This document shows, one piece after another, positions 16,341 to 24,627 of a stretch of 64,000 bases of DNA. The notes below the pieces were generated by a model that searched no databases, was not told where the DNA came from, and worked only from the letters and a program-made list of their open reading frames with translations. Source of the DNA: Clostridium sp. chh4-2 (GTDB lineage Bacteria > Bacillota > Clostridia > Lachnospirales > Lachnospiraceae); NCBI RefSeq assembly GCF_002899675.1, contig NZ_PKUU01000028.1, positions 1 through 64,000 of the forward strand, given 5' to 3'. A program made the translations under genes and the position numbers. Every line of letters begins with the position of its first letter. The stretch's first letter is position 1.

Positions 16341-17882
16341 ATGAAAAAATCAGGTTTAAAAGCGCTGATGATGGCGGCGGCAATTGCCATGGCGTCTGTT
16401 ATGCCGGCCTCTGCCGCAGATCCGGGAACAGTACTGAATACAGATACCCGGGACGGCCAGATCGTGATGTATGTCCAGAACCCGGGAGAAGTGCAGAGCC
16501 TGGAGTATCAGATCGGAACCGGTCTGTGCGGCCAGGTTGAGAGCGCTTCCATATCCGGGCAGGAGGTTCCTCTCAAGACAATTATACTGCTGGACAATTC
16601 GTTGTCCGTGGTGGAAAAATACCGTCCCCTTATCAGCCGGACCATTCAGGATATTGTGGCGGACCGGATGGACAGGGAACAGTTTACGATCGCCACATTC
16701 GGCGAGAGCATCCAATATCTGATCCAGGACAGCAGTGATTACGCACAGATTAAGCAGATTGTGGACGGAATCAGTTATCAGGATCAGGAGACGTATCTGA
16801 CTGATGTGCTGTATGATCTGTTAAAAGAACTGAATTCTTCTGAGGATGACTGTTTTAAACGGATCATTATCATTTCCGACGGGGTGGATAATAAGTCCAT
16901 CGGCTATACAAAGGAAGAGTTATATGATTTGATCGGCAAAAATCCATATCCTGTCTATACGCTGGGATGCACCTATAAGAATAACAACGAGCAGCTCAAG
17001 AACATGTTTGCGCTGTCCCGCATGAGCAATGGGAGATCGTATCTTCTGGACGAGGTGGAGGACCCCATCGCGGTGGTGATGGATTTGGCTGCGGATCGGG
17101 ATGTTCTTCGCATAACCGCCCGGCCTGATGCGAAACAGTGCGACGGATCGGTTAAAACGGTTCAGGTCACATTCCATACCTCAGGCGGTGATGTGACTTC
17201 CATGTCGGAAGTGCGTATGCCTATGGTTCAGGCTGTTTCGGAGCCGGAACCGGAAGTCAGCCAGCCGGAAACAGAGGAACCGGAGACAGAACCGGTCAGT
17301 GTGCCGGATGAGGAAGAGGAGGAGCCAAAAGAACGTGGAATTCCTCTGGCAGTACTGGCCATTGGCGTGGGAACGGTTCTGATATTCATGGCGGGAATTA
17401 CAGCTCTCGTAGTGGTAATCGTGAAAAAGAAGAACAAAAAAGAGACATTTGAACCGTTTAACGGCACGATCCCCAACAGCGCCCCGGCAGCCCCGGTGAA
17501 AAAGTCGGAGACGGAATGGCTGGAACAAAGAAAAGGCGGACAGGGCAATGACAGCACCCAGATGCTTTGGGATGACAAGAGAAAATATGTTTTGAGCCTG
17601 GCGGATCAGAAAAACCTGGCCCGGACGTTTGAATGCCCGCTGCTTCAGTCGGTGGTGATCGGAAGAAAGCCGGAAGCCTGTCAGATGGTGCTGGATTACG
17701 ATAAATCGGTGTCCGGAAGGCATTGCGAGATATTCATTAAAAACGGCAAGTTTTATATCAGGGATTTAAATTCATCCAATGGGACATTTGTGAACGGCAG
17801 CAGGGTTTTGACGGATGCGGAAGTCTATTCGGGATGCATTCTCACATTGGGAAGGTTAACTTTAAAACTGGAGATTCATTAG
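16341..17882 (+). CDS. Secreted VWA domain-TM-cytoplasmic FHA protein (513 aa)
   Basis: An N-terminal signal peptide (MKKSGLKALMMAAAIAMASV, cut near PASA-A) sends the VWA domain outside. The metal site is D85-N-S-L-S89 in IILLDNSLSVVEKY, with the downstream ISDGVDNKS loop, so the MIDAS appears complete. An acidic Pro/Glu stalk leads to one membrane helix (about 333-357), then a cytoplasmic FHA domain (about 435-505) with VIGRKPEACQMVL, SVSGRHCEIF and SSNGTFVNGS, i.e. an intact G-R, S-x-R-H and N-G set. It can therefore link extracellular binding to phosphothreonine reading inside. It sits just upstream of the phosphatase and kinase genes. Confidence 0.9.
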   Translation: MKKSGLKALMMAAAIAMASVMPASAADPGTVLNTDTRDGQIVMYVQNPGEVQSLEYQIGTGLCGQVESASISGQEVPLKTIILLDNSLSVVEKYRPLISRTIQDIVADRMDREQFTIATFGESIQYLIQDSSDYAQIKQIVDGISYQDQETYLTDVLYDLLKELNSSEDDCFKRIIIISDGVDNKSIGYTKEELYDLIGKNPYPVYTLGCTYKNNNEQLKNMFALSRMSNGRSYLLDEVEDPIAVVMDLAADRDVLRITARPDAKQCDGSVKTVQVTFHTSGGDVTSMSEVRMPMVQAVSEPEPEVSQPETEEPETEPVSVPDEEEEEPKERGIPLAVLAIGVGTVLIFMAGITALVVVIVKKKNKKETFEPFNGTIPNSAPAAPVKKSETEWLEQRKGGQGNDSTQMLWDDKRKYVLSLADQKNLARTFECPLLQSVVIGRKPEACQMVLDYDKSVSGRHCEIFIKNGKFYIRDLNSSNGTFVNGSRVLTDAEVYSGCILTLGRLTLKLEIH

Positions 17883-17902
17883 AATTCAGAATGAAGGATA
17901 AT

Positions 17903-18646
17903 ATGGAGATAAACAGCAGAGGGATCAGTGATTGCGGATTAAAGAGAGGGATGAATCAGGATGCAATCCGGGTTTTGCAGAAGGGCAGATCCGGATTGTT
18001 TCTGGTGGCGGACGGAATGGGAGGCCACCAGCATGGGGAAAGGGCCAGCCGCCATCTGGCACAGGCTTATCAGAACTGGTGGACACAGGTATTTCTGCCC
18101 GGTTCCAACCAGGAATTTAACCGCCTTATGATGTCTTTGAAGGAGGTTTTGTACCAGGCTCACGAGTATATCAGGAATACGACGCCTGCCGGAGAAGTCT
18201 GCGGTTCCACGATTGTTCTTATTCTGATACATAACGGATATTATGGTATAATAAGTGTTGGTGACAGCAGAATCTACCAGAACAAGGGGTTCCGGCTGCA
18301 CCAGCTGACTTCGGACGACGTGTGGGAGAACCTTCCTCAGACGGTTCAGGCCTTTTCTGCGAAGGAGATAAAATCCCACATGAACTATGGAAAACTGGTT
18401 CAGGCCGTGGGAGTGGGAGAACAGATCAGCTGCCACGCCCGCACGGACCAGCTGAAAAAGAAACAGATATTTTTATTATGCAGCGACGGCATTTACAAAT
18501 ACTGTCCGGAGCGGTTTCTGGAAAAAGAGATGAGAACCGCGCTGAGGACAGGACAATTAAACGAATCAATGGAGCGGATCAGGAAAAAGGTGTACGATAA
18601 TTCGGCGCCGGATAACCTGTCGGCTGTCATGATCCGAATCGAGTAA
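17903..18646 (+). CDS. PP2C-family Ser/Thr phosphatase (247 aa)
   Basis: The PP2C metal-binding motifs are complete: RGMNQDAIRV near residues 16-25, VADGMGGHQHGERAS with Asp37, VGDSRIYQ near 118-125, LLCSDGIYKY near 192 and SAPDNLSAVMI with Asp237. It would dephosphorylate Ser/Thr targets of the kinase encoded just downstream, such as partners of the three FHA proteins. ATG 17903 is preferred because AAGGA lies 5 nt upstream; alternative starts at 17891 or 17834 would overlap the VWA-FHA gene. No membrane segment is present, so it is cytoplasmic. Confidence 0.93.
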   Translation: MEINSRGISDCGLKRGMNQDAIRVLQKGRSGLFLVADGMGGHQHGERASRHLAQAYQNWWTQVFLPGSNQEFNRLMMSLKEVLYQAHEYIRNTTPAGEVCGSTIVLILIHNGYYGIISVGDSRIYQNKGFRLHQLTSDDVWENLPQTVQAFSAKEIKSHMNYGKLVQAVGVGEQISCHARTDQLKKKQIFLLCSDGIYKYCPERFLEKEMRTALRTGQLNESMERIRKKVYDNSAPDNLSAVMIRIE

Positions 18647-18666
18647 CCAAAGGAAAAAGGGGAAGT

Positions 18667-20652
18667 ATGGATCCACGGTTTGCACAGAACTACAGAATCA
18701 TTAGAAAAATTAATCAGGGCGGAATGTCAGAGATATTTCTGGCTGAGCAGATCCGGACGAAAAAGCAGCTTGTGGTAAAAAGCGTGTCGAAGAACCAGGG
18801 AGTGAAACTGGATTTCCTGGCGGAAGCGGATATTCTGATCCATCTGGATCACGATATGCTTCCTAAGATCTACGATATCTTTGACGAGACGGATAATGTC
18901 TACATCGTGGAGGATTATGTGGAGGGAGTCGCGCTGGATGTCTGGCTTCAGGGCCAGGGCCGCGCGCCGGAGAATGTGGCCTATTACTGGTTCACGGAAC
19001 TATGCAGGGTGCTTCAGTATCTGCACGGAAACAGGCCGTTTCCCATCATTTACCGGGATATGAAACCGTCCAATATCATGCTGCAGCCCGACGGAAGGCT
19101 GAAACTCATCGATTTCGGCATTGCCAGAGAGTATAAGAGCGGCAATACGGACGATACGACCTACATCGGGACGCGGGGATATGCGGCGCCGGAGCAGTTC
19201 GGAAAGAGCCAGTCGGATGCCAGGACGGATATCTACAGCCTTGGCATAACCATGTACCATATATTGACCGGGAGAGGGCCCAACGAGGAACCTTTCTGCG
19301 GAAAACCTTTAAGGGAGATGGACCCGTCCATCTCAGTCGGAATGGATTATATCGTTTCCAGATGTATCCGTCCGGATAAAAATGAGAGATATCAGTCGGT
19401 CGATGAACTGATGGCCGATTTGAATCATATACATACATTTGATGCGGAATATAAGCGGTATAAGCGCAATAAACTGCTGAGGACGCTGACCTTAACGGCC
19501 ATGTTTTTATGCTCGGCCGGACTTTTGGCCGGGGGATTCGTTCAACTGGGCAGAGAGAAGACGCAGCGGTATCTGGCTTGTCTGGAATCGGCTGAGGACT
19601 GTATGGAAGAGGCGCCCAAGGAGGCGATGGAGTATCTGAAGGAAGCCAGCCATATCGATCCAAAGAGGCCGGAAGCTTACGGAAAATACGCCTACGCCTT
19701 GTACCTGGACGGACAGTATGAGAAATGCATTAAATTCTCCCTTTCCAACCAGACGGATTTCCCGGATGACCCGGATCTTCTGCTGGCGCTGGCCTCTTCC
19801 TATTTCGAACTTGAGAATTATTCTGAAGCCGGGGATTATTTCTATAAAGCGGCCAAGAAAACGGATATGAAGATCGATAATCTTAGGGACTATGCGGTAT
19901 GCATGGGACGGTTAGGGCAGATTTCCCAGGCGGAAAAGATTCTGGATCAGATCATTAAACTGGATGACACTCAGGACATTTCCTTTTATGTGGCGGGAGA
20001 AATCTACTATGTACAGGGGAAATACCTGGAGGCGGAAGAAACCTTTCAAAAGGTGATCGGCCAGACCGCATCTTCTCAGATGAAGAAAAGAGCTTATATT
20101 GCTCTGGCAACCACTTACCGGGACAGCGCTAAGCTGCATGCAGGCGATCCCCAGAGGATCGGAGATGTCTATACCAAGTCCGTCAATGCGATCGGTGATG
20201 CGCTTCGGGAAGAAGGAATGCAGAACAACACCGTTTTGATGGAGATGCAGTCGGCGGCCTATTATGGAAGAGCGATTGAACTGAATTACAACAAGGAAGA
20301 TATGATTAAGGCGGCGGAAGGGTTTATAAAGGTAGTGGATGCGGGAATCCAGAAGGAATATCTGTATGTCAACGCATTTACCGCATACCAGTATGCCGGA
20401 GAATATGAAGCGGCGAAACAGGTCTTGGGAAAATACCAGGCCGCCTATCCGTCAGATTATGTGCCTCATGCGCTTTTGGCACAGCTTTATATAATGATAG
20501 AAAACGGGAAACCGGAGGCCCAGCGGAATTTTACAGCCGCATATGAGGAATATCAAAAGGCAGCCGGACTCGTGGATAAAAACAGTGACATCACCCAGTT
20601 TCAGCAGCTGGAAGGTCTGATTAACCAGCTGAAAAACGGCGGATGGCTGTAG
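18667..20652 (+). CDS. Transmembrane Ser/Thr protein kinase with extracellular TPRs (661 aa)
   Basis: The cytoplasmic kinase domain (1-260) has the Gly loop (INQGGMSEIFLAEQ), Lys38, catalytic Asp131 in IIYRDMKPSNIML (YRD instead of HRD), Asp149 in LIDFGIARE, and an activation segment ending YAAPEQFG. All catalytic residues are present. One helix (about 270-294, TLTLTAMFLCSAGLLAGGF) is followed by ~360 residues of TPR-like repeats outside, such as EAYGKYAYALYLDGQYEKCI and AGEIYYVQGKYLEAEETF. PASTA repeats are absent. The kinase-TM-helical ectodomain layout resembles EssB, whose cytoplasmic part is a pseudokinase fold. EssB was not found, so this may be a catalytic counterpart, which is inference. 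Confidence 0.92.
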   Translation: MDPRFAQNYRIIRKINQGGMSEIFLAEQIRTKKQLVVKSVSKNQGVKLDFLAEADILIHLDHDMLPKIYDIFDETDNVYIVEDYVEGVALDVWLQGQGRAPENVAYYWFTELCRVLQYLHGNRPFPIIYRDMKPSNIMLQPDGRLKLIDFGIAREYKSGNTDDTTYIGTRGYAAPEQFGKSQSDARTDIYSLGITMYHILTGRGPNEEPFCGKPLREMDPSISVGMDYIVSRCIRPDKNERYQSVDELMADLNHIHTFDAEYKRYKRNKLLRTLTLTAMFLCSAGLLAGGFVQLGREKTQRYLACLESAEDCMEEAPKEAMEYLKEASHIDPKRPEAYGKYAYALYLDGQYEKCIKFSLSNQTDFPDDPDLLLALASSYFELENYSEAGDYFYKAAKKTDMKIDNLRDYAVCMGRLGQISQAEKILDQIIKLDDTQDISFYVAGEIYYVQGKYLEAEETFQKVIGQTASSQMKKRAYIALATTYRDSAKLHAGDPQRIGDVYTKSVNAIGDALREEGMQNNTVLMEMQSAAYYGRAIELNYNKEDMIKAAEGFIKVVDAGIQKEYLYVNAFTAYQYAGEYEAAKQVLGKYQAAYPSDYVPHALLAQLYIMIENGKPEAQRNFTAAYEEYQKAAGLVDKNSDITQFQQLEGLINQLKNGGWL

Positions 20653-20661
20653 AAGGAGGGC

Positions 20662-20787
20662 ATGATGACATTAGGAACTCTGATGATAGCAGGAGGAGTT
20701 ATTCTGTTGGGAGCTTCGCTGATTACAGCCGTGTTGTTCCATGTATTTCCTTTAAAATACGAACAGGAGCATGGAAAAGTACGGTAA
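20662..20787 (+). CDS. 41-aa single-pass membrane microprotein
   Basis: ATG 20662 lies 10 bp after the kinase stop and immediately downstream of a strong GAAGGAGGG site. The 41 codons end at TAA 20785-20787. The peptide is one hydrophobic helix (TLMIAGGVILLGASLITAVL) plus a short charged tail (KYEQEHGKVR). The next gene starts about 15 bp later. This spacing and ribosome-binding site argue for real translation. It may be a small subunit or regulator of the membrane complex, comparable in size to small EssA-like parts, but no homology is claimed. Confidence 0.6.
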   Translation: MMTLGTLMIAGGVILLGASLITAVLFHVFPLKYEQEHGKVR

Positions 20788-20802
20788 AAGGGGGGGATGA
20801 GT

Positions 20803-21906
20803 ATGAAAACAAAGTATAAGGTTTTGCTGACAGTGATTATACTGATTTCCGGTATTATCTGCGGTTTCGTGCTTTCCTTCCGTTATTCCGGCCAGGTCAA
20901 TCATTTCATCGGCGGGCGGCAGCTGGCCCGGGCTGAAAAGTTCATGGATCAGATGGATTATGAGCAGGCAGTGATCGCATTTCAGACGGCCATTAAGATA
21001 GAGCCTAAGAGATCGGACGCATACCTTGGTTTGGCATCCGCTTATCAGATCATGGGAAAACAGGATGAAGCGGTTCAGGTATTGGCCGCAGGCTATAAAA
21101 CCACGAAAGACAGCCAGGTTTCAAGACAGCTGGAAGATATTGTCCTGGAGATGTACGAAGCTTATATGAAGGATGGCGACTATGATAAGGCGGAGAAGAT
21201 TCTGGAAATCCTTTATCAGGCCACCGGGGACAGGGGGACGAAAAAGAAGATCGACGGCCTGAAAGAACAGGCCAGTCTGGACCAGCAGAGCCGTCAGCTT
21301 CTGGAACGGCTGTACAGAGCCTGCGAATCGGGAAATATGGATTATGTGAAGGATATTCTGAATACATCCGAGTATCAGACCCTTCTTGCAGGCGTTAATG
21401 ACAGAGTGATCTATCCTTTGGGCACGGGAAAGGCCGTGGCGGTATTCCCGAACAAGGCGCTTTACTATGGAAATTTGGAAGAAGGAAAACGGGACGGTTC
21501 CGGCATCTGGCTTAAATCGGATGCGGAGAGCACCAATATCTATGAAGGACAGTGGAGCGGGGATATGCCGGAGGGAACCGGAACCGTAACATTTACTAAA
21601 TATTCTGCCAGAGGAACGGTTCTTTATACAGCCCGTACCAGCGGAACTTTCTCAAAAGGAAAAGAAAACGGCGCCATGACTCTGGTGCATATGCAGAACA
21701 ATGAAACGAATACGTTCAGCTACAACGCTTCGTCGGGAATCGCGGAGCCGATGAACGGAGTGGTCCAGAACCGGAACGGCAATCAGTACGTGGTGGCCGT
21801 ATCCAGGGAACACAGTGAAAATGAATTTATAACAACGGCCACAGAGGAATACGGAGTTTACGGCTTTATCACAGGCGCAGGTAATTCTGCGATACCGATT
21901 TCATAA
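20803..21906 (+). CDS. Membrane-anchored TPR protein with MORN-like C-terminus (367 aa)
   Basis: An N-terminal anchor (KVLLTVIILISGIICGFVL, about residues 5-24) is followed by TPR units (YEQAVIAFQTAIKIEPKRSD, DYDKAEKILEILYQATGD). The C-terminal half has MORN-type glycine-turn repeats, with YYGNLEEGKRDGSGIWL and YEGQWSGDMPEGTGTVTF. Both repeat types mediate protein binding. The exported TPRs resemble the ectodomain of the kinase upstream, so the two may interact outside the membrane. ATG 20803 is used since GGGGGG directly abuts the ATG at 20797. No enzymatic motif is visible. Confidence 0.75.
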   Translation: MKTKYKVLLTVIILISGIICGFVLSFRYSGQVNHFIGGRQLARAEKFMDQMDYEQAVIAFQTAIKIEPKRSDAYLGLASAYQIMGKQDEAVQVLAAGYKTTKDSQVSRQLEDIVLEMYEAYMKDGDYDKAEKILEILYQATGDRGTKKKIDGLKEQASLDQQSRQLLERLYRACESGNMDYVKDILNTSEYQTLLAGVNDRVIYPLGTGKAVAVFPNKALYYGNLEEGKRDGSGIWLKSDAESTNIYEGQWSGDMPEGTGTVTFTKYSARGTVLYTARTSGTFSKGKENGAMTLVHMQNNETNTFSYNASSGIAEPMNGVVQNRNGNQYVVAVSREHSENEFITTATEEYGVYGFITGAGNSAIPIS

Positions 21907-21921
21907 AGGGGGGATTTGGCG

Positions 21922-22590
21922 ATGATATGTAAAAATTGCGGGAAAGAAATATCCGATCAAAGCAAGTTCTGTCCGAAATGCGGAACACCTGTAAAGCAGC
22001 CGGAGAAGATACAGGCGGAACCAAGCGTACCGAAAGATCAGGTCTGTGCCAGATGCGGCCATCCGGTGCGGCCGGGCAGTAAATTTTGTTTGAAATGCGG
22101 ATTTAGAGTAGAGGATTTGCCGGATACGTCGGGAGACACCGAATATCTGGCCCCGGAAGAGTATGGGGATGAAACGGAAGTGCTTATGCCCCAGGGAGAA
22201 CGCCAGGCGGGAGCTGTGATCTTCCCATCACCGCCGCCCGCGCCCATGCCGGCTCCGGCTGTTCCACAGGCCGGAATGCAGAACCCTCCGGTTAAGAAAA
22301 AGAGCAGAGCCGGGCTGTTTGCCGCCCTTGCCGCAGTTTTATTTATAGCAGCTATAGCAGCGGGAATTTGTATCTATCTGTTTGTGGCACCGATGATGAA
22401 TGGAAAGTCCAGCCCGCTGTTTAACCAGAAGGCTGGTATTCAGGACGAGATAGAGGAGACTGAGGGAACAGCGGAGGAAGACGAAAGCGCAGAGGAAGAC
22501 GAAACCACAGAGGAAGGTGAAACAGATTCTGAAGGCGAAACTACGGAAGCGGAGAGTACAGAACCGATATTTGGCATCAAGGAGCAGTAA
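21922..22590 (+). CDS. Double zinc-ribbon membrane protein with acidic tail (222 aa)
   Basis: Two zinc ribbons lie at the N-terminus: CKNCGKEISDQSKFCPKCG and CARCGHPVRPGSKFCLKCG (four CxxC pairs). A Pro-rich linker leads to one membrane helix (about 125-150, AGLFAALAAVLFIAAIAAGI) and then a ~60-residue extracellular tail made almost entirely of E, T, S and D. The tail has no domain. ATG 21922 gives 8-nt spacing from AGGGGGG; the TTG at 21916 is too close. It may act as an assembly platform for the zinc-ribbon group. Confidence 0.75.
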   Translation: MICKNCGKEISDQSKFCPKCGTPVKQPEKIQAEPSVPKDQVCARCGHPVRPGSKFCLKCGFRVEDLPDTSGDTEYLAPEEYGDETEVLMPQGERQAGAVIFPSPPPAPMPAPAVPQAGMQNPPVKKKSRAGLFAALAAVLFIAAIAAGICIYLFVAPMMNGKSSPLFNQKAGIQDEIEETEGTAEEDESAEEDETTEEGETDSEGETTEAESTEPIFGIKEQ

Positions 22591-22666
22591 AGATAAAGTT
22601 GGAACCTCAATAGAAGAAGCGTGCAGTTTAAGACTGTAAAAGCCATGGGAGAATGGGGAGGCAGGT

Positions 22667-24508
22667 ATGAAAAAGATAAAAATTTCGGTGTTGGCAGCAG
22701 GAATAGTAGTTGCCGCGGCTGTTATAGGGATAGCGGCATTTGGAATCGTACGCTTCAGGGATGGTAAAGGAGAGGGCTCATCAGTATCATATATTAAAGA
22801 TAATGGGCTTTACCGGTATAATGTAAAATCGGGAAAAGAGATTAAGCTTTCCTCAAATGCGGTCAGTGAATCTGACAGGTGGTATGCCCGGTATTCGGCT
22901 TTAAATGATATTCAAGAAAGTCCGGACGGGAAATATGTCTTCTTCTATGAAGATTATGATAGTTTTTATGGGAAACTCTGTTATATGAACCAGAATAAAA
23001 AGGATGCTTCCAAAGAAAAGATCGACAACGACGTGTCCCTTTTTGAACTGGCAGATGATAATAAAGTGATCTATATGCAGGATACCGGCACATTATACAT
23101 GTATGATATAAAGAGCGACGAAAAAGAAAAAATAGGAGTTGATGCGGTCTCTTTTACTGTTAGTGAGGACGGAAAAAATTTGTTTTATACTACAGAGGAT
23201 TCAGATATTTATTATATAAAGATAGAAGAGGACGCTGATAAGGAAAAGCTTGCTTCCGATATTGAGGATCTTTTATATTATACAAAAGATTTGAATACTA
23301 TTTACTATACAAAAGAATCGGATATCTACTGCATCAAGAACTTAAAAGATAGAGAAAAAGTTGCTTCAGATGCAGTCCCAATCGGAAGCTATAATGACAA
23401 TGCAGGTATTTACTATACCAAGAATGTGGAGCAGGTATTTACCAGCGATACGGTCTTGATTGATGATTTTGCTGCTTCCGATGCCGACTTGCCGCAGCCA
23501 CTGGCCGGAAAGTACACGAAGAAGGAACAGACTTCTACAGGCAAAACTATTATGGTTACTGACAATGAAGCATTTAATGCGGCTAAAGAAAAGTATCGTG
23601 AAAAACAGCATCGTGATACTTTAAGGGCACGGTTTAAGGCGGAATTGGAACCGTATTTAAGAGAATGTACGGATATCTATGCTTATGACGGTGCGGAACA
23701 TGAAGTGTTAAAGAAGGCTGCAGTTCCTTTACCACTGGGATGGAACAGCCAGATGTGCTATACTTTCTGTTGGGGGGAAACGAAAATTCCAACGATTAAT
23801 CTATCTGATATTGAAAGTTATGAGGATATAACAGAATTTATATCTCAGGAATTTGAGAACATAGCGGAAGACGGGACTAATGCTTACCTTTTAGTTGACG
23901 GCAAGGCGGTACCATTTACATATGACAGCAGTGTGATGTACAAAGTGGATGAAGAGGCTGGTATCATTTATGGGGCACGGTTCAGCATAGATTCAGAATC
24001 TGACAAGAAGAATTATAGTGAATTGTTTTCTGTAACATATTCGGATGCCGGAGTTGGGGAAGCAGTTTCTATTGATAATGATTTGGATAAGGACAGTGCG
24101 TTATCGTCATTGAAAAACGGGGTTATGTACTATTATAAAGACTATGACAGTGAACTCCGGACAGGAACTTTATATTGTAATGGTGATGAAATTGATCAAG
24201 ATGTGTATTATCATTATTACGATGAAGGCAGCAAGATGCTTTATTATCTGAAGGAGAAGAGCAAAAGCGGCAATGGAATGCTTTGCAGTTATGATGGAAG
24301 CAAGACAGCAAAGTTAATTGATGATGCAGTGCTTTTCAACATTGTGGATGGCAAGCATGCAGTTGTTTTAGTTAATTATAGTACCAAGAGAAAAACCGGG
24401 GATTTGAAACTGGTGTCTGTAAAAGACGGTGGCAAGCCAAAGAAAATAGATGAAGATGTCAGTTTAATCCAGGACAGTTTAGGTAATTATGGCGTGTTGA
24501 CAAACTAA
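22667..24508 (+). CDS. Membrane-anchored, propeller-like repeat protein lacking the zinc ribbon (613 aa)
   Basis: An N-terminal anchor (VLAAGIVVAAAVIGIAAFGI, about 8-28) precedes ~580 exported residues. Many short units of two to three strands with Tyr-rich, Asp-rich turns recur: NTIYYTKESDIYCIKNLKD, KLCYMNQNKKD, GTLYCNGDEIDQDVYYHYY. This spacing suits a TolB/WD-type beta-propeller. It is a clear paralog of the next gene, with shared segments such as DNDVSLF/DNDVTSF and LYYLKEKSKSG/LYYLKEKSKSA, but it lacks the N-terminal zinc ribbons. AT-richness is higher than in neighbours. Propeller domains usually bind proteins or glycans; the ligand is unknown. Confidence 0.7.
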   Translation: MKKIKISVLAAGIVVAAAVIGIAAFGIVRFRDGKGEGSSVSYIKDNGLYRYNVKSGKEIKLSSNAVSESDRWYARYSALNDIQESPDGKYVFFYEDYDSFYGKLCYMNQNKKDASKEKIDNDVSLFELADDNKVIYMQDTGTLYMYDIKSDEKEKIGVDAVSFTVSEDGKNLFYTTEDSDIYYIKIEEDADKEKLASDIEDLLYYTKDLNTIYYTKESDIYCIKNLKDREKVASDAVPIGSYNDNAGIYYTKNVEQVFTSDTVLIDDFAASDADLPQPLAGKYTKKEQTSTGKTIMVTDNEAFNAAKEKYREKQHRDTLRARFKAELEPYLRECTDIYAYDGAEHEVLKKAAVPLPLGWNSQMCYTFCWGETKIPTINLSDIESYEDITEFISQEFENIAEDGTNAYLLVDGKAVPFTYDSSVMYKVDEEAGIIYGARFSIDSESDKKNYSELFSVTYSDAGVGEAVSIDNDLDKDSALSSLKNGVMYYYKDYDSELRTGTLYCNGDEIDQDVYYHYYDEGSKMLYYLKEKSKSGNGMLCSYDGSKTAKLIDDAVLFNIVDGKHAVVLVNYSTKRKTGDLKLVSVKDGGKPKKIDEDVSLIQDSLGNYGVLTN

Positions 24509-24627
24509 ACAATGGTTGGCAGTTTTATTCAATGGTTAAGGCAGCTCCCTAAAAGCTGAATTAAAATAACAAAAGAGGCGGCAGAAACCTGACAAACGGG
24601 AAAATGCAGCAGAATAAGGAGGCAAGT

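Noticed and set aside
20803-21906. MORN repeats taken as a PI-kinase-like enzyme
   Set aside because: No kinase motifs are present; MORN units here are only binding repeats.
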